The notes under the pieces were generated by a model. That model searched no databases and had not been told where the DNA came from. It saw only the letters and a program-made list of their open reading frames with translations. A stretch of 9,276 nt of DNA from Propionibacteriaceae bacterium. GTDB lineage: Bacteria > Actinomycetota > Actinomycetes > Propionibacteriales > Propionibacteriaceae. Shown one piece after another: positions 1 through 7,309 of the stretch. Where the stretch lies: the NCBI GenBank assembly GCA_031268065.1, contig JAIRXX010000242.1:1-9276 (forward strand). Direction: 5' to 3'. Every line of letters begins with the position of its first letter. Within the stretch, counting starts at the first letter, position 1. A program made the position numbers and the translations under genes.

Positions 1-710
1 AGCGCGGAGACGCCGAGCACCTTCTGCGAGCTTACGTAGTCGTTGATATTCCAACTGGTGGTGGTGTCAGTCGGGTTGGAGATGATGTCGTCCAACATCT
101 CGCTCACTTTCTCGAATACGCCACCGGTCTCCAAAGCCATCCAGGAGAAGTAGATGGCCAAGAAGAACATGATTCCCATCGCGATGGAGAACATGAAGGA
201 AATCTTCATCGCCGACCACGGATCGATGCGGGAGATGTGCAGCCGCGCCCGCCTGGGATCGCGGCGCTTCTTCGCCGGCATTTCGGTGACGGTGACCACG
301 GCGGTCGGCTCATTCTCCGCTTTTGCCGAAACGGGTTCCAGCTTGGCTGGCGAAGCAGCGGGCTTGGAGAGCGCCGCCGGTTTGATCGGCGTGGGCTTGG
401 GCGGAACCAACGCGGCGGGCGGCACCAACGGAGCCGGCGGCACCAATGGGGCGGGCGGTTTCACCGGCGCGGCCTTGGGCTGCCTGGCCGCAGGCTTCAC
501 CGGCGCGGCCTTCGGCGGGGTGAGCGGCTTGCGCACCGGAGGGGGCGGCGGCAGCATTGGCTTGGGTTTGGCCGCCTGTTCGCTCTTCTTGGGTTTGCCC
601 CCCGCGCCGGATTCCACCACCGGCATCGGCCCCTCAGCGGGTATGCGCGGAATCTTCACCACCTGGTCGGCCCAATCCGGCGATTCTGGGGCGTTGGCCT
701 TATCCGGCAC
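1..710 (-). CDS. DUF3566 membrane protein downstream of gyrA (3' end outside window)
   Basis: The readable part is 236 residues and the reading frame is still open at the window edge. Residues 1-150 form a Pro/Ala/Lys-rich, probably disordered and cytosolic region. It contains three copies of PAPLVP-type units (residues 86-103) and two copies of KAAPVKP (67-73 and 79-85). A basic stretch ([10 protein letters not shown]) leads into [15 protein letters not shown] and a hydrophobic helix at about 170-192, then [14 protein letters not shown] and [13 protein letters not shown]. This RIDPW-membrane-helix-VF pattern is that of DUF3566, a family commonly encoded just after gyrA in Actinomycetota; a second membrane helix is expected beyond the window. 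I know of no established function. The GTG at 710 is chosen because GAGGAGG lies 6 nt upstream, which gives an 11-nt overlap with gyrA. An in-frame ATG at 743 with AAGGA 8 nt upstream is an alternative (44-nt overlap, 11 more residues). Co-transcription with gyrA is likely. Confidence 0.88.
   Translation of the reverse strand, partial: MPDKANAPESPDWADQVVKIPRIPAEGPMPVVESGAGGKPKKSEQAAKPKPMLPPPPPVRKPLTPPKAAPVKPAARQPKAAPVKPPAPLVPPAPLVPPAALVPPKPTPIKPAALSKPAASPAKLEPVSAKAENEPTAVVTVTEMPAKKRRDPRRARLHISRIDPWSAMKISFMFSIAMGIMFFLAIYFSWMALETGGVFEKVSEMLDDIISNPTDTTTSWNINDYVSSQKVLGVSA
400..453. repeat. three tandem 18-bp units within the DUF3566 gene
   Basis: Three consecutive 18-bp units lie at 400-417, 418-435 and 436-453, each starting ggcgg(a/c)accaa on the plus strand, with a 5-bp partial copy at 454-458. 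On the coding (minus) strand each unit encodes six residues, Pro-Ala-(Pro or Ala)-Leu-Val-Pro, so a gain or loss of units stays in frame. The units differ at only a few positions, which suggests fairly recent duplication by slippage. Confidence 0.85.
460..512. repeat. 17-bp direct repeat within the DUF3566 gene
   Basis: The 17-mer ttcaccggcgcggcctt occurs exactly at 460-476 and again at 496-512. The offset is 36 bp, or 12 codons, so both copies are read in the same frame. They encode the KAAPVK part of the repeated KAAPVKP motif. The repeat sits next to the 18-bp tandem array and extends the same low-complexity linker region. Confidence 0.85.
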
Positions 711-3351
711 CGTTTTCCTCCTCGGGCGAAGCTGCGACGACATCGCTTACATCCTTAACCGTACCCTCAACAGCTGGTTCAGCAGGAATTTCCCCGCCGT
801 TAGCGGCGATGTTGGCGTCTTCTTCCTCCGCTTCCTCCGATTCTGGGTTGATAGCGATCACCGAAACGGCATCCTGATCGGCCACCGCCACGAATTTCAC
901 CCCCATCGTGTCCCGACCCTTGGCCGGAACCTCCGCCACCGCGGAACGGATCACCTGGCCGGAGGATTTGATGGCGATCACCTCGTCTGATTCGGTGACC
1001 ACCAAGCCGCCGACCAGCGAGCCTCGGTCCTCGTTGAGCTTCATCGCCTTGATGCCCAAGCCGCCGCGCCCCTGCAGCCGGTATTCCGACACCGCCGTCC
1101 GCTTGGCGAAGCCGCCATCGGTGACGGTGAAGACGTAGCGGTCGTCCTCGGGCATGTCCGCCCCGATGATCGACAGCGACAGCAATTCATCGCCGGAGCG
1201 GAATTTCATCCCGGTCACCCCGGATGTCGCCCGCCCCATCGGACGGAGCTGGTCGTTGTCGGCGGAGAAACGGATGGCCTGCCCCTTGCGCGAAATCAGC
1301 AGCACATCGTCGGCGTCGCTGCACAGCTCGGCGCCGATCAACTCGTCGTCGGCATTGCGGAAATTGACCGCGATCACCCCGGCCTGCCTCGGTGAGTCAT
1401 ACGCCCGCAGCTCGGTCTTCTTGACCAGCCCATACTTGGTGGCCAGCAGCAGATACGGCGCGTCGTCGTAACCGCGCAGGGTCAACACCTGCGCTATCCG
1501 CTCGTCCGGCAAGAACGACAGCAGCCCGGCCACATGCCCGCCCTTGGCATCCCGCCCCGCCTCGGGCAGCTGCCAAACCTTGGAGCGGTAGACCCGGCCC
1601 AGATTGGTGAAGAAAAGAATCCACTGGTGGTTTGTGGTGGCAAACAGATGCTCCACCTCGTCGTCCACCCGCAGCGAAGCGCCCCTGACCCCTTTGCCGC
1701 CGCGCTTTTGGGTGCGGTAAAGATCGGTGCGGGTGCGTTTGGCATAACCGCCCCTGGTGATGGTGACCACCATCTCGTCATCGGGGATCAAATCCTCGTC
1801 GGACAAGTCTCCGTCGGCGGAAATGAGCTGGGTACGCCGCTCCTCGCCGTACTTGTCGACAATCTCGGCCAGCTCTTCGGAAATGATCTTCCGCTGCCGC
1901 TCGGGCTTGGCCAGAATGTCCTTGAAATCCTCGATCTTGATCTCAATGGCGGCCAAACGGTCTAGAATCTGCTGAATCTCCAACGCGGCCAACCTGCGCA
2001 ACTGGGTGTTGAGGATATTCATCGCCTGCAAGTCGTCGACTTCCAGCAAAGCCTTCAAACCCTCGCGCGCGGCTTCGACATCGCGGCTGGCCCGGATCAG
2101 CGCCAGCACCTCGTCCAACCGGTCGAGCGCCTTGACCAACCCCCGGTCCAGATGGGCGCTCTTCTCGGCCTCCGACAACCGGTACGCCGTGCGCCGCTGG
2201 ACGACCGAAATCTGGTGCTTCACCCAGTACGAGATGAACTGGTCCAGCCGCAACGTCCTCGGGACGTCATCGACCAGGGCGAGCATATTGCAGCCGAAGG
2301 TGTCTTGCAGCGCCGTGTGCTTGTAGAGGTTGTTCATCACCACTTTGGGAACGGCGTCCCGTTTGAGCACGATCACCAACCGCTGGCCGGTGCGCCCGGA
2401 CGAGTCGTCGCGGATGTCGGCAATGCCGTTGAGCTTGCCCGATTTCACCAGCCCGGCGATCTTCTCGGCCAGATTGTCCGGATTGCACATATGCGGCAAT
2501 TCGGTGGCCACCAGCAGCGTGCGGCCCTTGGCGTCCTCCTCGATGCCGATCACCGCCCGCATTATCACCGAGCCGCGCCCGGTGCGGTAGGCGTCCTCAA
2601 TCCCCTTGCGCCCGACGATCAACGCGCCGTTGGGGAAATCGGGGCCTTTGATCCGCTGCATCGCCGCTTCCAGTATTTCCTCTTTGCCCGCCTCGGGATT
2701 TTCCAGCAGCCACTGCACGGCGTCGGCCACCTCGCGCAGATTGTGGGTGGGGATATTGGTCGCCATGCCCACAGCGATGCCCGTTGACCCGTTGACCAGC
2801 AAATTCGGGAAACGGGCCGGGAGCACGACCGGCTCTTTTTCCTTGTTGTCGTAGTTGGGCTGGAAGTCAACGGTGTCCTCGGTTATGTCGCGGACCATCT
2901 CCATGCTCAACGGCGCCATCTTGCATTCGGTGTACCGCATGGCCGCCGCCGGGTCGTTGCCCGGAGAGCCGAAGTTGCCTTGGCCGGAGACGAGCGGGGC
3001 GCGCATCACCCATTTCTGCGCCAGCCGCACCAAAGTGTCGTAGATCGCGGAGTCGCCATGCGGGTGGAAACGGCCCATCACGTCGCCGACGATGCGGGAG
3101 CATTTGTTCCAGCCCCGGTCGGGACGGTAGCCGCCGTCGTACATCGCATAGAGCACCCGCCGGTGTACCGGCTTCAGCCCGTCGCGGACATCAGGCAGCG
3201 CCCGGCCGACGATGACGCTCATCGCATAGTCCAGGTAGGAACGCTGAATTTCCTCTTTCAGGTCAATCTCATCGACTTTGCCGACGGTGGGCGCCAGCGT
3301 TTGCGGGGTTTCCGGCTCGACTTTGGTCTCGTTCTCGTCGTATTCGCTCAT
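700..3351 (-). CDS. gyrA: DNA gyrase subunit A
   Basis: GyrA is the breakage-reunion subunit of the A2B2 enzyme that introduces negative supercoils using ATP hydrolysed by GyrB. At 883 residues it is about the family's normal length. The winged-helix and tower core covers roughly residues 28-525. The catalytic tyrosine is Tyr140 in AAAMRYTE. The quinolone-determining region reads [13 protein letters not shown], with Ser101 and Asp105 at the positions of E. coli Ser83 and Asp87; both are the drug-sensitive residue type. The C-terminal DNA-wrapping beta-pinwheel follows, and its GyrA box is QKRGGKG at 548-554 (consensus QRRGGKG), which marks the protein as gyrase rather than topoisomerase IV. 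The last ~50 residues are an acidic tail with EEAEEED. The start is ATG at 3351: an in-frame TAA lies immediately upstream, and only a weak GAGAG ribosome site is visible. It lies 52 bp after gyrB and probably shares its transcript. Confidence 0.98.
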   Translation of the reverse strand: MSEYDENETKVEPETPQTLAPTVGKVDEIDLKEEIQRSYLDYAMSVIVGRALPDVRDGLKPVHRRVLYAMYDGGYRPDRGWNKCSRIVGDVMGRFHPHGDSAIYDTLVRLAQKWVMRAPLVSGQGNFGSPGNDPAAAMRYTECKMAPLSMEMVRDITEDTVDFQPNYDNKEKEPVVLPARFPNLLVNGSTGIAVGMATNIPTHNLREVADAVQWLLENPEAGKEEILEAAMQRIKGPDFPNGALIVGRKGIEDAYRTGRGSVIMRAVIGIEEDAKGRTLLVATELPHMCNPDNLAEKIAGLVKSGKLNGIADIRDDSSGRTGQRLVIVLKRDAVPKVVMNNLYKHTALQDTFGCNMLALVDDVPRTLRLDQFISYWVKHQISVVQRRTAYRLSEAEKSAHLDRGLVKALDRLDEVLALIRASRDVEAAREGLKALLEVDDLQAMNILNTQLRRLAALEIQQILDRLAAIEIKIEDFKDILAKPERQRKIISEELAEIVDKYGEERRTQLISADGDLSDEDLIPDDEMVVTITRGGYAKRTRTDLYRTQKRGGKGVRGASLRVDDEVEHLFATTNHQWILFFTNLGRVYRSKVWQLPEAGRDAKGGHVAGLLSFLPDERIAQVLTLRGYDDAPYLLLATKYGLVKKTELRAYDSPRQAGVIAVNFRNADDELIGAELCSDADDVLLISRKGQAIRFSADNDQLRPMGRATSGVTGMKFRSGDELLSLSIIGADMPEDDRYVFTVTDGGFAKRTAVSEYRLQGRGGLGIKAMKLNEDRGSLVGGLVVTESDEVIAIKSSGQVIRSAVAEVPAKGRDTMGVKFVAVADQDAVSVIAINPESEEAEEEDANIAANGGEIPAEPAVEGTVKDVSDVVAASPEEENGAG

Positions 3352-3403
3352 TTATCGCTCTCAGTGGTGGCTCTTGGTTGCCAGGCTCAGCCCGGAGGTG
3401 GGA

Positions 3404-5416
3404 TCAGATATCCAGGAAACGGACATCTTTGGCATTGCGCTGGATGAATTGCTTGCGCTGGTCGACGTCCTCGCCCATCAAAACGGTGAACATCTCGTCG
3501 GCCGCCGCCGCGTCATCCAAGGTGACCTGCAGCAGGGTGCGCTTCTGCGGGTCCATCGTGGTGTCCCACAGGTCTTCCGGGTTCATCTCGCCCAAGCCCT
3601 TGTAGCGCTGGATCGGATTCTCCTTTGGCAATTTCTTGCCCGCCGCAAAACCGGCGTCGCGCAGCTTGTCCCGCTCCTCGTCGCCGTAGGCCAGCTCGTG
3701 CGGGGCATTCGACCAACGCAGCCGAAACAGCGGCGGCTGGGCCAAGTAGACGAACCCGCCCTGGATGAGCGGCTTCATGAAACGGAACAGCAGGGTGAGC
3801 AGCAGGGTGCGGATATGGGCGCCGTCCACGTCGGCGTCAGCCATCAAAACGATCTTGTGGTAGCGCAGCCGGTCGATGTCGAAATCTTCCTGGACGCCGG
3901 TGCCCAGCACGTTGACGATCGCCGCCACCTCCTTATTCTGCAGAATGCGGTCCAAACGGGCCTTCTCCACATTCAGAATCTTGCCCCGGATGGGGAGAAT
4001 CGCCTGGACGCGCGGATCGCGCCCGCCCTTGGCCGACCCGGAGGCCGAATCGCCCTCGACGATGAACACCTCGCATTCGTTTGGCTCGGTGGATGAGCAG
4101 TCGGCCAATTTGCCGTATTCCCCGGCCCCGGAGAGCAATCCCTTGCGCGAACGGGCCAGGTCGCGGGCCTTGCGCGCGGCGATGCGGGCCGACGCGGCGG
4201 CCTGCGACTTGCGCACGATGTCCTTGCCCTCAGCCGGATTGCGCTCGAACCAATCCCCGAGCAGGTCGTTGGCCACCCGCTGCACGAAAGAACGGGCCTC
4301 GGTGTTGCCCAGCTTCGTCTTCGTCTGCCCCTCGAATTGCGGCTCGGCCAGCTTCACCGAAACGATGGCGGTGAGGCCTTCGCGGATGTCGTCTCCGGAC
4401 ACCCGGTCGTCCTTCTTCTTGATCATCCCCCAGGTTTCGCCCCACTTGTTGACGGTATTCGTCAACGCGGCCCGGAAGCCTTCTTCATGGGTGCCGCCCT
4501 CATGGGTGTTGATGGTGTTGGCGAAGGTGTGGACCGATTCGATGAAAGAGACATTCCACTGCATCGCCACTTCAAGGCTCATCTGCTGCTCGGGCGACAC
4601 CGCCTCGATGGCGATGATGCTGCCGATGGTGTCTTTCGTGCCAGTCAGATACTTGACGTAATCGACCAGGCCGTTGTCGTAGCGGAAGGTCTTCTTCCGG
4701 GTGCTGGCAACTTCCTCGTCATCGTCATTGCCAGGCCGCTCGTCGATCAGCGAGATGGTCAGCCCCTTGTTGAGGAAAGCCATCTCCCGAAAACGGGTGG
4801 AGAGCGTCTCGAAAGAGTAATGCGTCGTCTCGAAAACGGTCGGGCTGGCGTAGAACGTGATCGTGGTGCCGCGCTGGTCGGTCTGTTCCAGCCGGGCCAA
4901 ATCGCCTTCCGGGTCTCCCAGGGCGAAGGACTGGCGCCAGTGGTAGCCGTCGCGGTAGACGTCGGCGGTGAGCTGGTCGGACAGCGCGTTCACCACTGAG
5001 ACGCCGACACCGTGCAGCCCGCCGGAGACTTTGTAGCCGCCGTCGCCGAATTTGCCGCCAGCATGGAGCTTGGTGAGCGCGACGGTGAGCGCGGAAACCC
5101 CCTCGCTGGGATGCATAGCCACCGGGATGCCGCGGCCATTGTCAACCACCTGCACCCCGTCGCCTGGCAACAGCCTGATCTCAATGGTGTCGCAGTAACC
5201 GGCCAGCGCCTCGTCCACCGAGTTGTCCACCACTTCGTAAACCAAGTGGTGCAATCCACGTTCGCCGGTGGAGCCGATATACATGCCTGGGCGCTTGCGC
5301 ACCGGCTCCAAGCCCTCCAGCACCTTGATCGCCCCGGCACCGTATGCGTCCTCGGCCACATGCGCCGCCTGTTCCACCATTGCCGCCGTGGTCCCCTGCG
5401 CCTCGCTAGGTGTCAC
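3404..5416 (-). CDS. gyrB: DNA gyrase subunit B
   Basis: GyrB is the ATPase subunit of gyrase and partner of the neighbouring GyrA. At 670 residues it fits the actinobacterial form, without the long insertion found in the E. coli TOPRIM region. The GHKL ATPase domain shows EVVDNSVDE (61-69, with the catalytic Glu and the Mg-binding Asn), VDNGRGIP (91-98) and GGLHGVGVS (132-140). The transducer domain has QTKTKLGN (364-371), which carries the lysine that contacts ATP phosphate. The TOPRIM domain has [14 protein letters not shown] (454-467) and the metal-binding DADVD (527-531). [21 protein letters not shown] (601-621) is the conserved C-terminal gyrase motif. The start is GTG at 5416 with GGAGG 4 nt upstream, a slightly tight spacing. 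An ATG 4 nt upstream in another frame is closed after four codons. The first ~24 residues are not conserved family sequence. Confidence 0.98.
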   Translation of the reverse strand: MTPSEAQGTTAAMVEQAAHVAEDAYGAGAIKVLEGLEPVRKRPGMYIGSTGERGLHHLVYEVVDNSVDEALAGYCDTIEIRLLPGDGVQVVDNGRGIPVAMHPSEGVSALTVALTKLHAGGKFGDGGYKVSGGLHGVGVSVVNALSDQLTADVYRDGYHWRQSFALGDPEGDLARLEQTDQRGTTITFYASPTVFETTHYSFETLSTRFREMAFLNKGLTISLIDERPGNDDDEEVASTRKKTFRYDNGLVDYVKYLTGTKDTIGSIIAIEAVSPEQQMSLEVAMQWNVSFIESVHTFANTINTHEGGTHEEGFRAALTNTVNKWGETWGMIKKKDDRVSGDDIREGLTAIVSVKLAEPQFEGQTKTKLGNTEARSFVQRVANDLLGDWFERNPAEGKDIVRKSQAAASARIAARKARDLARSRKGLLSGAGEYGKLADCSSTEPNECEVFIVEGDSASGSAKGGRDPRVQAILPIRGKILNVEKARLDRILQNKEVAAIVNVLGTGVQEDFDIDRLRYHKIVLMADADVDGAHIRTLLLTLLFRFMKPLIQGGFVYLAQPPLFRLRWSNAPHELAYGDEERDKLRDAGFAAGKKLPKENPIQRYKGLGEMNPEDLWDTTMDPQKRTLLQVTLDDAAAADEMFTVLMGEDVDQRKQFIQRNAKDVRFLDI

Positions 5417-5423
5417 ACATCCT

Positions 5424-5458
5424 CCAAACGTCTTTCCAAGACAATGCCGCCAAACGTC
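5424..5458 (-). repeat. direct repeat GACGTTTGG before the gyrB start
   Basis: Read on the minus strand, GACGTTTGG occurs at 5458-5450 and at 5432-5424, with starts 26 bp apart. The copy nearer the gene runs directly into the GGAGG ribosome binding site of gyrB. Between the copies lies GTCTT-GGA-AAGAC (5442-5430), a 5-bp stem with a triloop. It could be a repressor or effector site, or chance. Confidence 0.45.
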
Positions 5459-5508
5459 CCAACCATCTTCACAGACTGCGGCTGGCGTCGGCGGCTTTGA
5501 CCCAACAC

Positions 5509-5530
5509 GGCTCCGGAACTCCCCGGAGCC
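5509..5530 (-). promoter_or_regulatory. perfect 8-bp hairpin upstream of gyrB
   Basis: GGCTCCGG and CCGGAGCC form an 8-bp GC-rich perfect stem around a 6-nt loop. On the coding strand it lies just downstream of the candidate -10 box at 5542-5537, so it would form at or very near the 5' end of a gyrB transcript. No U-tract follows it on either strand (AAAA follows on the plus strand, GTGTTGGG on the minus), which argues against a classical intrinsic terminator. Some actinobacterial terminators lack a U-tract, so termination of transporter transcripts remains possible. Confidence 0.6.
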
Positions 5531-5685
5531 AAAACCATTCTAGCGCGACTGCCCCGAAATTGACGTATCCAACGCGGCCTAATTGGCTCTTATTCGCCCT
5601 GAAAGGCTCCTCTGGGCACTTTGCAGCCGCCTTCTTGAGGGGGACAACACGCAAAGGGTCTCAAATCGCTTCTGGCGGGTTTTCG

Positions 5686-7170
5686 TCACCGACGCCGCTT
5701 CGGGTTCCAGCTGCGGAATCCAAGCGCCATCACCGCCAGCGCGCCGCCGAGGCCCAACCAGATCGGATCGACGCCGCCCGGCAGCAGCCAAGCGCCCAAC
5801 GCGGTCCCCAGCGGGCCAGCGATCATCGCGGCCAAGGCAAAAGACGGCCTGATCCGGCCTGGGAGGAACAGCGCCGCCAACAGCGGGCCGAAAGCTACCG
5901 CCCCGCGCAGGCCCATCGACAGGAAACTCCAGCCCATGATCAGCCCGCCCCGGTCAGCGCCGGCGGCCAGCGCGGCGGCGGCCAGCACCGCAACCAGGAC
6001 GGCGCGGGTGAGGCCGAGCGCGTCCGGCGGCTTCCCCGGTCGGCGCCCGTCTATCCCGGCAACGCCTATTTCCGCCGCCGAGATGTCTGCACCCGGCGCC
6101 TTCACTCCCGATGAGCCCTGGCTCCGGCGGCTGGCCCGCTCGCGCAACGGGGTGATCAAGTCTCTGACCCAGATGGTCGCCATGCCCAGGCTCAGCCCGG
6201 CCCCGGTTCCGACGACAGTGATCAGCAGCGCGGCCAGCGCCATGCCCGCAGGCAGGGCGGGCAGGTAGTCCAGAATGAAGGCGGGCAGGGCCAGCCCGGA
6301 GTCGATGCCGGGATGGGTGACCCGCATGGACAGCCCGACCAGCACCCCGAACCCGCCGACGGCTGGCATCAGCACGGCGGCTATGCCCGCGCCGAGCTGG
6401 GACACCCGGACGGTTTTGGCCGAGAGCAGCGCTTGCAGATACGCCTGTTCGGTGACGATCCCCAAGACCAGCGAGACGCAGCCGCCCAAATCAACGCCTA
6501 CCCCGCGTCCGAAGAAATTGAAATACAGCCCGTGCGGCAGCGCCGGATCGCCCCACAGCCCGGCGAAGCCGCCCACCTGGCCCAACGCCAGCGCCGCGCA
6601 GCATCCCAGCGCCAGCGCGACGATCCCGGTTTTCACCATGCCCACCTGGCTGGCGCCCAGCATCCCGCCGAAAACCACATACGCCCCGATCAGCGCCAGC
6701 ACGGCCAAGACCGCCAACACCGGGTTCATTCCCTTGACCACGGCTGTGATCAGCGCCATCCCGGAGAGCATTTGGGCCACCACCGACATGAAGCTGCCCG
6801 ACGTTGAGAGGACCGCCGCCAGGCTGGCCGCCCGTTGGCCAAATTCCTTTCCGATGATCTCCGGCCCGGTGGCCGCCTCGGCATGGCGCAGCCGTGGGGC
6901 CAGGCCGGTCAGCAGCAGCGCCCCAATCCCCCCGCCCAGGGTGAACCACCAAGCCGACAGCCCATTGCTGTAGGCCAGTTGGGCCGTGCCAATGGTTGAC
7001 GCCCCGCCCACCATCGTCCCCACCAGCGCCCCGGCCACCAGCGCGGTACCCGATTTGCGCGAGCCACCGGTGAAATCGGCTGCGCTGCGCACCCCGCGCC
7101 CGGACAGAACTCCCACTCCCACAATCACGCCGAGCACGATGGCCGCGCCCAGGTAATGCAGAAATGTCAC
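5686..7170 (-). CDS. sodium:solute symporter (SSS) family transporter
   Basis: This is a 494-residue polytopic inner-membrane protein with about a dozen hydrophobic segments, consistent with the SSS family (TC 2.A.21, LeuT fold). Supporting segments are GGASTIGTAQLAYSNGLSAW (55-74) in the early membrane helices, VTEQAYLQALLSAK (239-252), which resembles the family signature, and VGTGAGLSLGMATIWVRDL (320-338), which corresponds to the Na+-site helix region with Ser327. A hydrophilic Ser/Gly/Pro loop lies at about 342-388, and the C-terminus is basic (NPKRRR). The substrate cannot be deduced; the family carries sugars, amino acids, carboxylates, vitamins and others. The start is GTG at 7170, with AGGA 7 nt upstream and TAGGAT 6 nt upstream. 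It is flanked by gaps of 139 and 269 bp, so it is probably its own transcription unit. Its place between dciA and gyrB is not part of the usual core order. Confidence 0.9.
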   Translation of the reverse strand: MTFLHYLGAAIVLGVIVGVGVLSGRGVRSAADFTGGSRKSGTALVAGALVGTMVGGASTIGTAQLAYSNGLSAWWFTLGGGIGALLLTGLAPRLRHAEAATGPEIIGKEFGQRAASLAAVLSTSGSFMSVVAQMLSGMALITAVVKGMNPVLAVLAVLALIGAYVVFGGMLGASQVGMVKTGIVALALGCCAALALGQVGGFAGLWGDPALPHGLYFNFFGRGVGVDLGGCVSLVLGIVTEQAYLQALLSAKTVRVSQLGAGIAAVLMPAVGGFGVLVGLSMRVTHPGIDSGLALPAFILDYLPALPAGMALAALLITVVGTGAGLSLGMATIWVRDLITPLRERASRRSQGSSGVKAPGADISAAEIGVAGIDGRRPGKPPDALGLTRAVLVAVLAAAALAAGADRGGLIMGWSFLSMGLRGAVAFGPLLAALFLPGRIRPSFALAAMIAGPLGTALGAWLLPGGVDPIWLGLGGALAVMALGFRSWNPKRRR

Positions 7171-7176
7171 CGCCCA

Positions 7177-7182
7177 ATCCTA
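7177..7182 (-). promoter_or_regulatory. candidate -10 element of the transporter gene
   Basis: TAGGAT on the minus strand fits the actinobacterial -10 pattern TAnnnT. It ends 6 nt before the GTG start codon, the spacing typical of leaderless actinobacterial transcripts. The same bases contain AGGA, which could instead act as a weak ribosome binding site. I found no convincing -35 element. Confidence 0.3.
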
Positions 7183-7262
7183 GCTTCGCCAGGGGTCTGG
7201 AACTTCGGCCAATGAGCCGAGTTTTTCCCTCGGGGGTCAGCTGGAAACCCCCAGCTGCAACG

Positions 7263-7279
7263 CCCAAGCCGAAGCTGGG
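7263..7279 (-). terminator. possible dciA terminator hairpin (cUUCGg loop)
   Basis: The hairpin begins about 30 nt after the dciA stop codon. On the coding strand it reads CCCAGC-TTCG-GCT-T-GGG, a 6-bp stem with one bulge, closed by the very stable C(UUCG)G tetraloop. An alternative outer pairing GCCCA/TGGGC (7285-7281 with 7266-7262) is also possible. No U-tract follows, so intrinsic termination is uncertain. Confidence 0.4.
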
Positions 7280-7309
7280 ATGGGCAGGAAACGACGCCCG
7301 CTGGCCACT

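Larger units (their letters stand above)
5417..5685 (-). promoter_or_regulatory. intergenic leader region of gyrB
   Basis: This 269-bp gap between the transporter and gyrB holds no gene I can support. On the minus strand it contains TAGAAT at 5542-5537, which fits the actinobacterial -10 pattern TAnnnT. I see no good -35 match 16-19 bp upstream of it. A start point about 7 bp downstream would give a leader of about 110 nt before gyrB. The leader would then contain the hairpin at 5509-5530, a 9-mer direct repeat at 5450-5458 and 5424-5432, a small GTCTT/AAGAC hairpin at 5430-5442, and the GGAGG ribosome site. The promoter call is an inference from the -10 box and its position. I see no clear U-tract terminator after the transporter. 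Confidence 0.45.
7171..7309 (-). promoter_or_regulatory. structured intergenic region between dciA and the transporter gene
   Basis: This 139-bp region has no gene. Read on the minus strand it contains a series of inverted repeats. One is a CCC-AGC/GCT-GGG stem with a TTCG loop and one bulged T (7279-7263). Next are CAGCTGG/CCAGCTG with a 6-nt loop (7257-7238) and GGGGGT/ACCCCC with a 9-nt loop, which shares bases with the previous stem. CCGAG/CTCGG follows with an A-rich loop (7233-7217). The last is AACTCGGC/GCCGAAGTT with one bulge (about 7224-7202), which shares bases with the CCGAG stem. The first may be the dciA terminator. The remainder could be a transporter leader with alternative folds. 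No known riboswitch consensus was recognised. Confidence 0.45.

Noticed and set aside
154..990. Plus-strand open frame of 278 codons with Gly-rich repeats
   Set aside because: It lies antisense to the DUF3566 gene and the end of gyrA. Its GGTN-type repeats are the mirror of the 18-bp units in the true gene, and it resembles no protein family. Long antisense frames are common in GC-rich DNA.
3278..4096. Plus-strand open frame of 272 codons across the gyrB-gyrA junction
   Set aside because: It is antisense to two certain genes, has no ribosome site of note and no recognisable domain.
5223..5231. DnaA-box-like TTGTCCACC
   Set aside because: It is a single 8-of-9 match to TTGTCCACA, within gyrB codons for the invariant DNSVDE motif. 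There is no cluster, so it is not an origin.
5531..5584. Plus-strand promoter suggested by TTGACG near 5560
   Set aside because: No suitable -10 lies 16-19 bp downstream and no plus-strand gene follows.
5410..6114. Plus-strand open frame covering the gyrB leader and transporter 3' end
   Set aside because: Its predicted product is rich in Arg, Gln and Pro without domain features, as expected for an antisense frame in GC-rich DNA. The minus-strand SSS transporter explains most of the stretch.
6491..7267. Alternative minus-strand frame over the transporter 5' half
   Set aside because: It is an out-of-frame reading of the transporter gene. Only the 7170-5686 frame gives membrane helices and SSS motifs.
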